Below, piece by piece: positions 1 to 5,982 of a stretch of DNA of 9,731 nt. Location of the stretch: contig WGAB01000020.1 in the NCBI GenBank assembly GCA_015489295.1, forward strand, positions 1-9,731, written 5' to 3'. This stretch comes from Caldifarciminota bacterium. GTDB taxonomy: Bacteria > WOR-3 > Hydrothermia > WGAB01. Positions within the stretch are counted from its first letter, which is position 1. Every line of letters begins with the position of its first letter. Position numbers and translations under genes: made by a program. The notes under the pieces are model-generated. The model was given only the letters and a program-made list of their open reading frames with translations, had not been told where the DNA came from and did not search any database.

Positions 1-473
1 AGGGTCCAGGCGGCGAACCGCCCCAGGGCCACCAGCAGCCGGGGCCGCAGGATCTGGATCTGGGCCTTGAGATAGGGAAAACAGGCCTGGATTTCGCCGG
101 GCTCCGGGTCTCGGTTCCTGGGCGGCCGACACTTGAGCACATTGGTGATGTACAGATCGGTTTCCCGGTTCAGGCCCACCTCCTGAAGCAGCCGGTCCAG
201 CAGCTGCCCGGCCCGGCCCACAAAGGGCTTGCCCTTTTTGTCTTCCTCTGCACCCGGGGCCTCTCCCACGAACATCAGGTCGGCATAGGGATTGCCGGAA
301 CCGAACACATAGTGGGTTTTGGTTTTGTGGAGATGACAACGGGTGCATCGCAGCACCTTCCGACGCACCTCTTCCAGCGCCTGGGCCTTGGTTTTGGCGC
401 CCTCTGGCAGGATCACCTCGTTCAGCCCCAGGGACTCCAGATACAGGAGTTGCCAGAAACTCTTGCGGCTCAT
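1..473 (-). CDS. Family 4 uracil-DNA glycosylase (4Fe-4S), 3' end cut by window edge
   Basis: The enzyme removes uracil from DNA, made by cytosine deamination or dUTP misincorporation, as the first step of base excision repair. I translated it from the sequence: 157 residues are present and the reading frame runs off the window, so the C-terminal part with the second uracil-binding motif is missing. Motif A (GEAPG, residues 70-74) is followed by the family 4 hallmark [14 protein letters not shown] (80-93). Four cysteines fit the iron-sulfur ligands: C43 and C46 (CxxC), C115 in KCRPP and C131. The ATG overlaps the coaBC stop as ATGA and has no clear Shine-Dalgarno sequence, so translation is probably coupled. 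It ends a housekeeping cluster. Family 4 enzymes are frequent in thermophiles, which agrees with but does not prove a thermophilic host. The family call is firm; the exact start is less so, with 42 residues before the first cysteine. Confidence 0.93.
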   Translation of the reverse strand, partial: MSRKSFWQLLYLESLGLNEVILPEGAKTKAQALEEVRRKVLRCTRCHLHKTKTHYVFGSGNPYADLMFVGEAPGAEEDKKGKPFVGRAGQLLDRLLQEVGLNRETDLYITNVLKCRPPRNRDPEPGEIQACFPYLKAQIQILRPRLLVALGRFAAWT

Positions 474-1633
474 GGAAGCAGGGCAGCGGCCCGCCGGAGG
501 ATCTCCCGGGCCAGGCGGTGTTTGGTCCAGCCCTCAAAGGGCAGGGCCTCGGTTTCGGTGAGCAGATAGCCCCGGGTGGTTTCCGAGCCCATGGCCTCCG
601 GCACATTGGCCACCATGAGGTGCACGCCTTTCCGGGCCATTTTCTCGCGGGCCCGCTGCACAAGGTCGCGGTCCTCCAGGGCAAAGGCCACCACCACCTG
701 GCCGGGCCGACGGGGCATGGTGGTAAGGAGGTCTTCGGTGGGCACCAGGGTCAAGCTGCGGCGGCCTGCCCGGCGGGGCATCTTCTCGCGCCGCCGGCGG
801 AGCGGGCGGTAATCGCTCACCGCCGCGGCCATGATCACGAGGTCCGCCTCCGGGGCCAGGCGATGCAGCGCCTCCTTCATCTCCTCGGTGGTGCGCACCC
901 GCACCAGGGTGGGTGTCCGCGGGGGGTCCACCGAGGTCTCGCCCACGAGCGAGATCACCTCAGCCCCCATCCACAGGGCCCAGCGCACGAGCGCGCGCCC
1001 CATCCGGCCCGACGACCGGTTTGTGATCACCCGCACGCCGTCCAGGTCTTCCTCGGTGCGGCCGTACACTACCAGCACCCTGCGTCCCTGCAGGGCCCGG
1101 AGGGTTTCCTCGAGGTTCCGGATCTCGGCCAGGATGGTTTCGGGCTCGCTCATCCGGCCCGGGCCCTCATCGCCCGAGGCCAGCGGCCCTACCTCCGGCC
1201 CCACGACCACCGCACCCAGCCCCTCCAGCCGGGGCAGCACTCCCAGGTTCCGGAGGTTTTCGTACATTTCGCCGTGCATGGCTGGTGCCACCACCACGGG
1301 CCACCGCGCCATGGCCAGCAGCGCCAGCAGGGCGTTATCGGCGATGCCCTGGGCCCACTTGTTCAGGGTGTTGTAGGACGCCGGCGCGAGCACCACAAGG
1401 TCGGCCCAGCGGGCCAGGTCCACATGCAGGATCCGGCCGGAGGCCTGCCAGAAGTCGCGGTCCGTATAAGCAGGCTCGCTGGTGAGGCTGGCGAAGGTCA
1501 GGGGCGACACAAAGCGTTCGGCTGCGGGGGTCAACAGGGTCCGCACGCGGTCCCCTTCCTTCACCAGGAGTCGGGCCAGCACGGCCGCCTTGTAGGCCGC
1601 GATGCTCCCGGTGACCCCCAGAAGGACCTTCAC
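470..1633 (-). CDS. coaBC: Bifunctional phosphopantothenoylcysteine decarboxylase / phosphopantothenate-cysteine ligase
   Basis: CoaBC makes 4'-phosphopantetheine precursors for coenzyme A: CoaB joins cysteine to phosphopantothenate and the flavoprotein CoaC decarboxylates the product. The 387 residues divide into CoaC (about 1-180) and CoaB (about 184-387), the usual length. CoaC opens with an FMN-binding GVTGSIAAYK motif and keeps the catalytic His at H70 (E. coli His75). From remembered E. coli numbering with a constant offset of five, Asn125 is His120 (PAMH instead of PAMN) and Cys158 is Ser153 (ASGD instead of ACGD). CoaB keeps N205 in TNRSSGRMG, AAAVSDYR at 269-276 and K284, although the usual TAGGT motif reads VYGRT. 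The start is GTG with AAGG seven bases upstream, 9 bp after rpoZ. The rpoZ-coaBC order is widespread in bacteria. Function is secure; the CoaC substitutions deserve attention. Confidence 0.95.
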   Translation of the reverse strand: MKVLLGVTGSIAAYKAAVLARLLVKEGDRVRTLLTPAAERFVSPLTFASLTSEPAYTDRDFWQASGRILHVDLARWADLVVLAPASYNTLNKWAQGIADNALLALLAMARWPVVVAPAMHGEMYENLRNLGVLPRLEGLGAVVVGPEVGPLASGDEGPGRMSEPETILAEIRNLEETLRALQGRRVLVVYGRTEEDLDGVRVITNRSSGRMGRALVRWALWMGAEVISLVGETSVDPPRTPTLVRVRTTEEMKEALHRLAPEADLVIMAAAVSDYRPLRRRREKMPRRAGRRSLTLVPTEDLLTTMPRRPGQVVVAFALEDRDLVQRAREKMARKGVHLMVANVPEAMGSETTRGYLLTETEALPFEGWTKHRLAREILRRAAALLP

Positions 1634-1642
1634 GACGGGACC

Positions 1643-1849
1643 TTAGAGTTCCTCTTCCTCAACGAACTCGTATTCGACCTTGCCCTCAATGAAGTGGCGG
1701 AGGGCCAGGATGGTGGGTTTCTCTTCCAGTTTCAGGCCGTGTTCACGGGCCCAGCGGGCCAGTCGGCGGGCCTCCAGGGCCGCCACCACCACGGCCTCGT
1801 ACTTGTTCGGTGTGCGTTTCCAGAGTTGCTCCACGGTGAAGCGTTCCAT
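1643..1849 (-). CDS. rpoZ: DNA-directed RNA polymerase omega subunit
   Basis: Omega helps fold and assemble the beta' subunit into RNA polymerase and, in some bacteria, forms part of a ppGpp site. The 68-residue product has the family core NKYEAVVVAALEARRLA (residues 15-31) and the later pattern KPTILALRHFIEGKVEY, which corresponds to the KPxxxAxxEIxxGK motif of omega. The C-terminus is acidic (EEEEL), as is common. ATG is supported by a strong AAGGAGGT eight bases upstream, lying inside the last codons of the RNase HI gene. Only 9 bp separate it from coaBC, the neighbour it has in many bacterial genomes, so the two are almost certainly co-transcribed. Confidence 0.93.
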   Translation of the reverse strand: MERFTVEQLWKRTPNKYEAVVVAALEARRLARWAREHGLKLEEKPTILALRHFIEGKVEYEFVEEEEL

Positions 1850-1852
1850 GGA

Positions 1853-2269
1853 TTACGACCTCCTTTTCCGGGCTGCGGCTCGGGCCAACCGATCGGCCAT
1901 CCGGTTCTCCTCCCGGGCCACCCACCGGATTTCCACAGCCAGGGTGCGCAGATATGCCACCGCCAGAAGATGCAGCAAGCGGAGATTCTCGGCCCGAACC
2001 CGATAGCGTCCGGTCAGTTGATTATACAGGAGTTCGGAATCGGTGAAGACCGTGGCGCGGGGGCCTCCGAGGGCCACCAGGTGCCGCAGGGCAAGAAGCA
2101 GGGCCAGGTATTCGGCCTGGTTGTTGGTGGCCACCCCCAGGGGCACAGACTCCTGCACCAGCACCTTTCCTCTGGAATCCAGGATCAGGATGCCCGCGCC
2201 GGCCGGGCCGGGATTGCCGCTGGAAGCCCCATCCACGAAGATACGCACCGGCCCCTTAGTCTTCGACAT
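1853..2269 (-). CDS. rnhA: Ribonuclease HI family protein
   Basis: RNase HI cuts the RNA strand of RNA-DNA hybrids, removing R-loops and primer remnants. From the ATG at 2269 the product is 138 residues, with the four metal-binding carboxylates at D13 (FVDGASSGNPG), E53 (NNQAEY), D77 (FTDSEL) and D126 (NRMADRLA). The short WVAREENRMAD segment replaces the longer basic loop and histidine-bearing region of E. coli RNase HI, as in the compact RnhA-like subfamily found in many thermophiles and Gram-positives. The frame is open to a GTG at 2293, but that start lacks a Shine-Dalgarno and adds eight residues unrelated to the fold. The ATG at 2269 overlaps the zinc-ribbon gene by 14 nt, implying translational coupling. 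A COG1579 zinc-ribbon gene beside an RNase H gene is also known from actinobacteria. Confidence 0.92.
   Translation of the reverse strand: MSKTKGPVRIFVDGASSGNPGPAGAGILILDSRGKVLVQESVPLGVATNNQAEYLALLLALRHLVALGGPRATVFTDSELLYNQLTGRYRVRAENLRLLHLLAVAYLRTLAVEIRWVAREENRMADRLARAAARKRRS
1858..1865 (-). promoter_or_regulatory. Ribosome binding site of rpoZ inside the rnhA 3' end
   Basis: AAGGAGGT on the minus strand lies eight bases before the rpoZ ATG. It is read through as the last arginine and serine codons of RNase HI, so the two genes share sequence without overlapping reading frames. It fixes the rpoZ start. Confidence 0.85.
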
Positions 2270-2960
2270 AAATAAATCGCCCACAGTTCTCACAGTGGCC
2301 GAATTCGCCGGTAACCTTCAGGTTGATGACCACCTGCACCGGCAACTCGGCGTTGCATCCGGTGCAGGTGTTGTTCTGGACCGGTACCACCACCCGCCCC
2401 CGCAGGAGTCGCCGAAGCCGCTCATACTGCTTGAGCATCTGGGCCGGCACCCGGGTTCGGTAGGCCTCGCGGCGGGACGTGTATTCCAGCAGCTGGTCGT
2501 CCAGCCCCAGGAACTCCTTTTCCAGGGCCTCCAGCCGGGCCTGAACCTCCTGGATCTGGTTCTCCAGTTCCCGCTGCCTGGCCGGAAGCTCCTGCTCCAG
2601 GATTTCCACCTCCTCCATTACCTCCAGAGTCTGGTCTTCCAGCTGGCGGATCTTCTGCTTCTGGATCTCGATTTCGTGGAGTTTGGCCTGGTACTCTTTG
2701 TTGTCCTTGAGTTTCAAAAGATCGGACTGGAACTTCTTCAGGGTTTGCTCGGCAGCCAGGATTTCCTTTTCCAGTTTCCGAATCTGGAGTTTCTTCTGGT
2801 TCAGGTGCTCCACAAGCTGCGCCTTTTCCTGTTGGAGGGCTTCGATGTGCGCTTTCCTTTGCTGGATCTCCTGGGGGATTTCCTGTTTCCGCCGCTGGAG
2901 GCGGTCCAAGGCAAGGTCAATATCCTGGAGTTCCAGAAGGGCCTGGAGTTCGGGTTTCAT
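2256..2960 (-). CDS. Coiled-coil C4-type zinc-ribbon protein (COG1579 family)
   Basis: The 234-residue product has two parts: a long coiled coil rich in Glu, Gln, Leu and Lys (about 10-165) and a C-terminal zinc ribbon with CxxC pairs at C199/C202 and C223/C226. This is the layout of COG1579 (zf-RING_7) proteins, annotated as putative nucleic-acid binding; the Helicobacter member (FlgZ) affects flagellar sigma factor and mRNA levels. Its role here is not established. The frame stays open to 3422, but that extension overlaps the kinase gene and is Pro/Gly/Arg-rich shadow sequence. The ATG at 2960 matches the family N-terminus (leucine-rich LLELQDID). No Shine-Dalgarno precedes it; a TATAAT lies ten bases upstream instead. 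It overlaps rnhA by 14 nt, and the adjacent RNase H supports a nucleic-acid-related role. Confidence 0.88.
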   Translation of the reverse strand: MKPELQALLELQDIDLALDRLQRRKQEIPQEIQQRKAHIEALQQEKAQLVEHLNQKKLQIRKLEKEILAAEQTLKKFQSDLLKLKDNKEYQAKLHEIEIQKQKIRQLEDQTLEVMEEVEILEQELPARQRELENQIQEVQARLEALEKEFLGLDDQLLEYTSRREAYRTRVPAQMLKQYERLRRLLRGRVVVPVQNNTCTGCNAELPVQVVINLKVTGEFGHCENCGRFIYVED

Positions 2961-2970
2961 TTGATGGGAA

Positions 2971-2976
2971 ATTATA
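2971..2976 (-). promoter_or_regulatory. Putative -10 element (TATAAT) of an internal, leaderless promoter
   Basis: A perfect TATAAT sits in the 23-bp gap between the kinase stop and the zinc-ribbon ATG, with only ten bases between the hexamer and the start codon. Transcription would begin at or within a few bases of the ATG, giving a leaderless mRNA, which fits the absence of a Shine-Dalgarno. No convincing -35 is seen at 16-18 bp spacing. Chance occurrence is possible, though AT-rich hexamers are rare in this GC-rich stretch. Confidence 0.45.
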
Positions 2977-2983
2977 CGGGGTT

Positions 2984-3883
2984 TCAGAGGTTTTCCCGGC
3001 GGAGCCGGTCCTGGCCGTAGCGGGCCGCGCCCCAGGAGGGCGGATGGGGCAGGGGTTCGGGCCGGAGCCCTTCCTGCTGTGCGCGCTCCTGGAACCAGGT
3101 CCGAAAGACGGCATGCTGGAACAGGCCGCCAGCCACCACGAACCGATCCGGCGGGTTCCGGAACCGGCACCGCAGGGCCTGCACCATGCCGATGAGGGCC
3201 TCCACGCCCTGGTCCACCACCTGGCGGGCCACCGGATCCTCCCGGGCCACCTCCATCACCCGGGGGAACCAGCGGGCCAGGTCGCCAGGGCTCGCCCGGT
3301 GATACTTCAGGGCCAGAGCCCGAGGCGTTTGATTCCGGAGCCAGAGGTCCATCAGCCGGGTTTCGGGGCCCCGGCCGTCGGCAGCCCGCAGGGTTTCCTG
3401 CAGAGCGCGAAGCACGATCCACGCTCCGGATCCCTCATCGTCCAAGAAAAGACCGTAGCCGCCAACCCGATGCAGGGTGCCGCCCTCGTCGCGGGCCAGG
3501 CCAATGGACCCGGTCCCGGCAATCAGAAGAATGCCCGGCCGGGCGCCGTGGGCCGCGTAATAGGCGATTTCCACATCCGACAGGGCCTCCACCGGCACCC
3601 CGAGTTCCCGCTGCAGTACGGTTTCCACCCGTCGCCGTTCCTCCGGGAGATAGACCCCGGCCGCTCCCACCACCACGAGGGCCGGCTCCGGCAGCCGATG
3701 GGCCTGCCGCGCCTGGTCTAAGGCCTGCTTGAGGGCCCGGGCCCAGGGCTCCAGGGCACCGGTTTGAAGGTTGAAGCCGGGCAACTTCCCGGTGGCCACG
3801 GTGAGGCCGTGGGGCGAAAGCCAGCGCCACTCGGTTTTGGTGCCGCCGGCATCTACGCCGACGACATGTGCTTCAGCAGCCAC
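2984..3883 (-). CDS. BadF/BadG/BcrA/BcrD-type ATPase, probable N-acetylglucosamine or related sugar kinase
   Basis: This is an ASKHA-fold kinase of 299 residues. The phosphate-1 loop is VDAGGTKTEW (10-19) and phosphate-2 is IAGTGSIG (121-128). The GGYGLFLDDEGSG block (141-153) and the adenosine motif AGGLF (251-255) are typical of the BadF family including N-acetylglucosamine kinases. D103 in LSDVEIA is the likely catalytic base. Only one cysteine (C239) is present, so the iron-sulfur activators of benzoyl-CoA or hydroxyglutaryl-CoA enzymes are excluded. The substrate cannot be read from sequence; amino-sugar phosphorylation in cell-wall salvage is the usual role. The start is GTG at 3883, supported by AAGGGAGG six bases upstream within thiI, giving a 31-nt overlap. 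Position inside a thiI-rnhA-rpoZ cluster is not a sugar-catabolic context. Confidence 0.85.
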   Translation of the reverse strand: MAAEAHVVGVDAGGTKTEWRWLSPHGLTVATGKLPGFNLQTGALEPWARALKQALDQARQAHRLPEPALVVVGAAGVYLPEERRRVETVLQRELGVPVEALSDVEIAYYAAHGARPGILLIAGTGSIGLARDEGGTLHRVGGYGLFLDDEGSGAWIVLRALQETLRAADGRGPETRLMDLWLRNQTPRALALKYHRASPGDLARWFPRVMEVAREDPVARQVVDQGVEALIGMVQALRCRFRNPPDRFVVAGGLFQHAVFRTWFQERAQQEGLRPEPLPHPPSWGAARYGQDRLRRENL

Positions 3884-5304
3884 CGGGCGCCTCCCTTCAG
3901 GGAATAGGCCCGGAACCCCTGCTGTTGCAGGTCGCGGGCCAGTTCAAAGCTGCGGTATCCGCTCTCGCACACCAGCACATAGGGCACCGAGGGGTCCAGG
4001 GTGGCCACGGCCTCCCGGAACCGGTCGGCCGGGATCCGGCGTGCTCCGGGAATCGGCGGATCGGCCCGGCGTCGCACATCCAGGATCACGGCACCCTCGG
4101 GCACCGTGTCCACCTCCACATTTCCCAGAACCTCGGCCGGGGCCGCGCGCAGGGGGAAACTGCGCCGCTCTTCCACAGCCCGAACCAGAAGTTCGGGGTT
4201 CAGCCGCTCCTCCAGTTCCCGCACCCGCTGGGGGTTGGCCCGTGTGACCGGGTGCCGCGCCACCAGCTGGCAATACTCGGCCACCGCTGCGCTCACCTCA
4301 TAGGTGCCGATCCGGCGGGCCAGGTCAATGATCTCCTGCTTGTCGTAGGTCAATAGGGGCCGGAACACGGGCACCTCGGCCGCTTCCTCCAGCACCGTGA
4401 GGTTCACAAAGGTCTGGGACGACACCTGGCCGATGCTCTCGCCGGTAACCACGGCGGGCACGCCGATCTCCCGGGCCAGGCGGGCCGCGGCCCGGTACAT
4501 CAGGCGCTTCAGGATGAGGTTCCAGTAGTTCTCCTTCACCCGGGCATGGAGATCCTGTACCACCGCGCGGAAGTCCACCTCATGGAACACGGGGTCGGTG
4601 CCGTAGCACCAGCGCCGGCACAGGGTTTGCACCACATCCAGCGTGCCCTTCAGGTGCAGGGGCCCTCCGAGGTTGAACAGCACGAAGTCCAGGGCCACCC
4701 CACGCTTCATCATGAGCCAGGCGGCCACGGCCGAATCAAACCCGCCCGACACCAGGGCCAGGGCCTTGCCCTCGGTGCCCAGCGGCAGGCCGCCGGGGCC
4801 GGCAATGCGTTCCACGAAGAAAAAGGCCTGGTGCTCCCGGATCTCAATTTCCACCAGCACCTCGGGGTTTTCCAGGTCCACGGTGCCGTACCGGGCGAGT
4901 CGGCCGCCTACCAGGCGTTCCACATCAATCGACCGAAAGGGATGGCGCCCCACCCGTTTGACCCGCACGGCAAAGGTGCGGCCGTCCACCAGCAGGGCAT
5001 ACATCTGCTCGGCGAAGTTCTCCAGATCGCGGATCGTGCGGAAGTACATCACTTCCACGGGCGAAAGGGAGGCGATGCCGAACACCCGCCGGAGCACCTC
5101 GCGGGCCTCTTTCTCCTGGCTCTCCGGCACTTCCACGAACAGGCGGCTCCATTCGTTGATCACCCGGTAATCCCGGATCCCCTCGGCGTCCAGGGCCGCC
5201 TTCAGGTTCTGCAGGAGCCGCAGGGTAAACCGATGGCGAACCCTCTTGCTCTTCAGGGTCAGTTCGCCCAGCCGAATCAGAAGGGTCCGCCGTTCCTCTG
5301 CCAT
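3853..5304 (-). CDS. thiI: tRNA 4-thiouridine synthase ThiI with C-terminal rhodanese domain
   Basis: ThiI adenylates U8 of tRNA and replaces its oxygen with sulfur received from a cysteine desulfurase; the rhodanese-bearing form also supports thiazole synthesis for thiamine in enterobacteria. The 483 residues match the E. coli form in length. An N-terminal ferredoxin-like plus THUMP region (about 1-170) precedes the PP-loop SGGFDS (186-191) of the adenylating domain. A cysteine at C345 (AEYCQLVARHP) matches E. coli Cys344, and the rhodanese domain (about 395-483) carries its active-site C446 in CESGYRS, matching Cys456. Both cysteines for the persulfide/disulfide cycle are therefore present, unlike short ThiI proteins lacking rhodanese. 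The ATG lies four bases after the ridA stop with only a weak Shine-Dalgarno, suggesting coupling. No desulfurase or thiamine gene is visible nearby. Confidence 0.95.
   Translation of the reverse strand: MAEERRTLLIRLGELTLKSKRVRHRFTLRLLQNLKAALDAEGIRDYRVINEWSRLFVEVPESQEKEAREVLRRVFGIASLSPVEVMYFRTIRDLENFAEQMYALLVDGRTFAVRVKRVGRHPFRSIDVERLVGGRLARYGTVDLENPEVLVEIEIREHQAFFFVERIAGPGGLPLGTEGKALALVSGGFDSAVAAWLMMKRGVALDFVLFNLGGPLHLKGTLDVVQTLCRRWCYGTDPVFHEVDFRAVVQDLHARVKENYWNLILKRLMYRAAARLAREIGVPAVVTGESIGQVSSQTFVNLTVLEEAAEVPVFRPLLTYDKQEIIDLARRIGTYEVSAAVAEYCQLVARHPVTRANPQRVRELEERLNPELLVRAVEERRSFPLRAAPAEVLGNVEVDTVPEGAVILDVRRRADPPIPGARRIPADRFREAVATLDPSVPYVLVCESGYRSFELARDLQQQGFRAYSLKGGARWLLKHMSSA
3890..3897 (-). 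promoter_or_regulatory. Ribosome binding site of the kinase gene, inside thiI
   Basis: AAGGGAGG on the minus strand lies six bases before the GTG at 3883 and is embedded in the codons for the last residues of the ThiI rhodanese domain. It decides the kinase start and shows that the 31-nt overlap is real rather than a misplaced start. Confidence 0.8.
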
Positions 5305-5308
5305 CGCG

Positions 5309-5686
5309 TCAACACCGTTTGGCGATCATCTCAATTTCCACAAGCGCCCCCTTGGGCAGGGCCGCCACCTGCACTGTGGCCCGGGCCGGATAGGGCTCCT
5401 TCAGATAAGACTCATAGATTTCGTTGACCTTACCGAAGTCGTTGAGGTCCTGGAGGTAAATGGTGGTCTTCACCACATGCGAGAAGTCCAGGCCCACGGC
5501 CTCCAGCACGGCCTGGAGGTTTTTCATCACCTGATGGGTTTGCTCTTCCACGCCGGCTTTCATCTGGCCGGTTTCCGGATCCAGGCCGATCTGGCCGGAG
5601 AGGAACACGAAGTCGCCGGTGTCAATGGCCTGGCTGTACGGCCCAATGGCTTTGGGCGCCCTGTCGGTATGCACCTTTTCCCTCAT
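5309..5686 (-). CDS. ridA: RidA family reactive intermediate/imine deaminase
   Basis: RidA hydrolyses reactive enamines and imines such as 2-aminoacrylate, formed by pyridoxal-phosphate enzymes acting on serine, threonine or cysteine, to ketoacids and ammonia. The trimeric YjgF/YER057c/UK114 fold is clear over 125 residues: [11 protein letters not shown] (10-20), [11 protein letters not shown] (27-37), [20 protein letters not shown] (100-119). R102, the conserved substrate-carboxylate binder, and the VEIE glutamates are intact, so it should be catalytically competent. A GTG codon directly precedes the ATG at 5686; the ATG is chosen because AAGGAGGT lies seven bases upstream. It is the first gene of the tight cluster running into thiI. 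A link to ThiI through cysteine-handling PLP enzymes is an inference. Confidence 0.95.
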   Translation of the reverse strand: MREKVHTDRAPKAIGPYSQAIDTGDFVFLSGQIGLDPETGQMKAGVEEQTHQVMKNLQAVLEAVGLDFSHVVKTTIYLQDLNDFGKVNEIYESYLKEPYPARATVQVAALPKGALVEIEMIAKRC

Positions 5687-5742
5687 CACTCAGACCTCCT
5701 TTTGGGGGTTAAAAGGATACGCCCTGAACGGCAGGGGTTCGG

Positions 5743-5763
5743 CCTCGGATCGGAATTCCGAGG
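5743..5763. repeat. Inverted repeat with 12-bp perfect palindrome upstream of ridA
   Basis: CCTCGGA (5743-5749) and TCCGAGG (5757-5763) are perfect inverted copies with a 7-nt spacer. A 12-bp perfect palindrome TCGGAATTCCGA (5750-5761) overlaps it. It lies about 60-75 bp upstream of the ridA start, where an operator could sit. It may instead be a small RNA hairpin in a leader. No matching regulator is visible. Confidence 0.4.
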
Positions 5764-5860
5764 ACCCGGAAACCTTCACCGCGTCAAGGCTGTTCGTCCA
5801 TACAAAGACCTCAAGGAAGGTTAGCAGGCACTCCAGAATGAAACCGCTGAAGAAGTAGAT

Positions 5861-5914
5861 GTACCTGGGGATGGTAACCCACCCTCAGGTACGGATTAGA
5901 TCAACCCAGGGTAC
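5861..5914. repeat. Alternative inverted repeats around GTACCTG/CAGGTAC
   Basis: GTACCTG (5861-5867) is perfectly inverted as CAGGTAC (5886-5892), with GGG and CCC able to extend the stem inside the loop. A third element, CCCAGGGTAC (5905-5914), could pair with the same left arm except for one extra G. The arms could therefore form mutually exclusive hairpins in the RNA downstream of the lipoprotein gene. No T-run follows on the minus strand, so a standard terminator is not supported. Confidence 0.35.
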
Positions 5915-5982
5915 CGACCTTTGAAGCGCTGGAAGGATTCTTAAGTGAGAAGGAGCGGCATCCCCAACGCCTCCATACCCCC

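Larger units (their letters stand above)
5687..5982. other. Non-coding gap between the lipoprotein gene and ridA
   Basis: No convincing gene is present on either strand; the open frames are short and lack ribosome binding sites. It must hold the end of the lipoprotein transcript and probably the promoter of the ridA cluster. On the minus strand, AAGGAGGT of ridA is at 5694-5701 and a weak -10 candidate TATCCT at 5714-5719, without a matching -35. Inverted repeats at 5743-5763 and 5861-5914 are listed separately. None is followed by a T-run, so no classical terminator is identified. Confidence 0.6.

Noticed and set aside
518..2275. 585-codon open frame on the plus strand opposite coaBC, rpoZ and rnhA
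   Set aside because: It is His/Gly/Gln-rich with no recognisable motif and runs antisense through three well-supported genes. GC-rich codon use keeps this frame free of stops.
2270..2293. Upstream GTG start for RNase HI at 2293
   Set aside because: No Shine-Dalgarno, and the eight added residues lie outside the RNase H fold; the ATG at 2269 fits better.
2961..3422. 154-codon N-terminal extension of the zinc-ribbon protein
   Set aside because: The extension is Pro/Gly/Arg-rich and lies inside the kinase gene in another frame. The family normally begins at the ATG at 2960.
2984..3883. BadF-type ATPase as a benzoyl-CoA or hydroxyglutaryl-CoA dehydratase activator
   Set aside because: Such activators need cysteines for a shared 4Fe-4S cluster; only one cysteine is present, and no partner dehydratase or reductase is nearby.
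5942..5977. An 11-codon open frame on the minus strand just after the lipoprotein stop
   Set aside because: The G-rich stretch before its ATG is too close to act as a ribosome binding site, and nothing suggests a leader peptide function.
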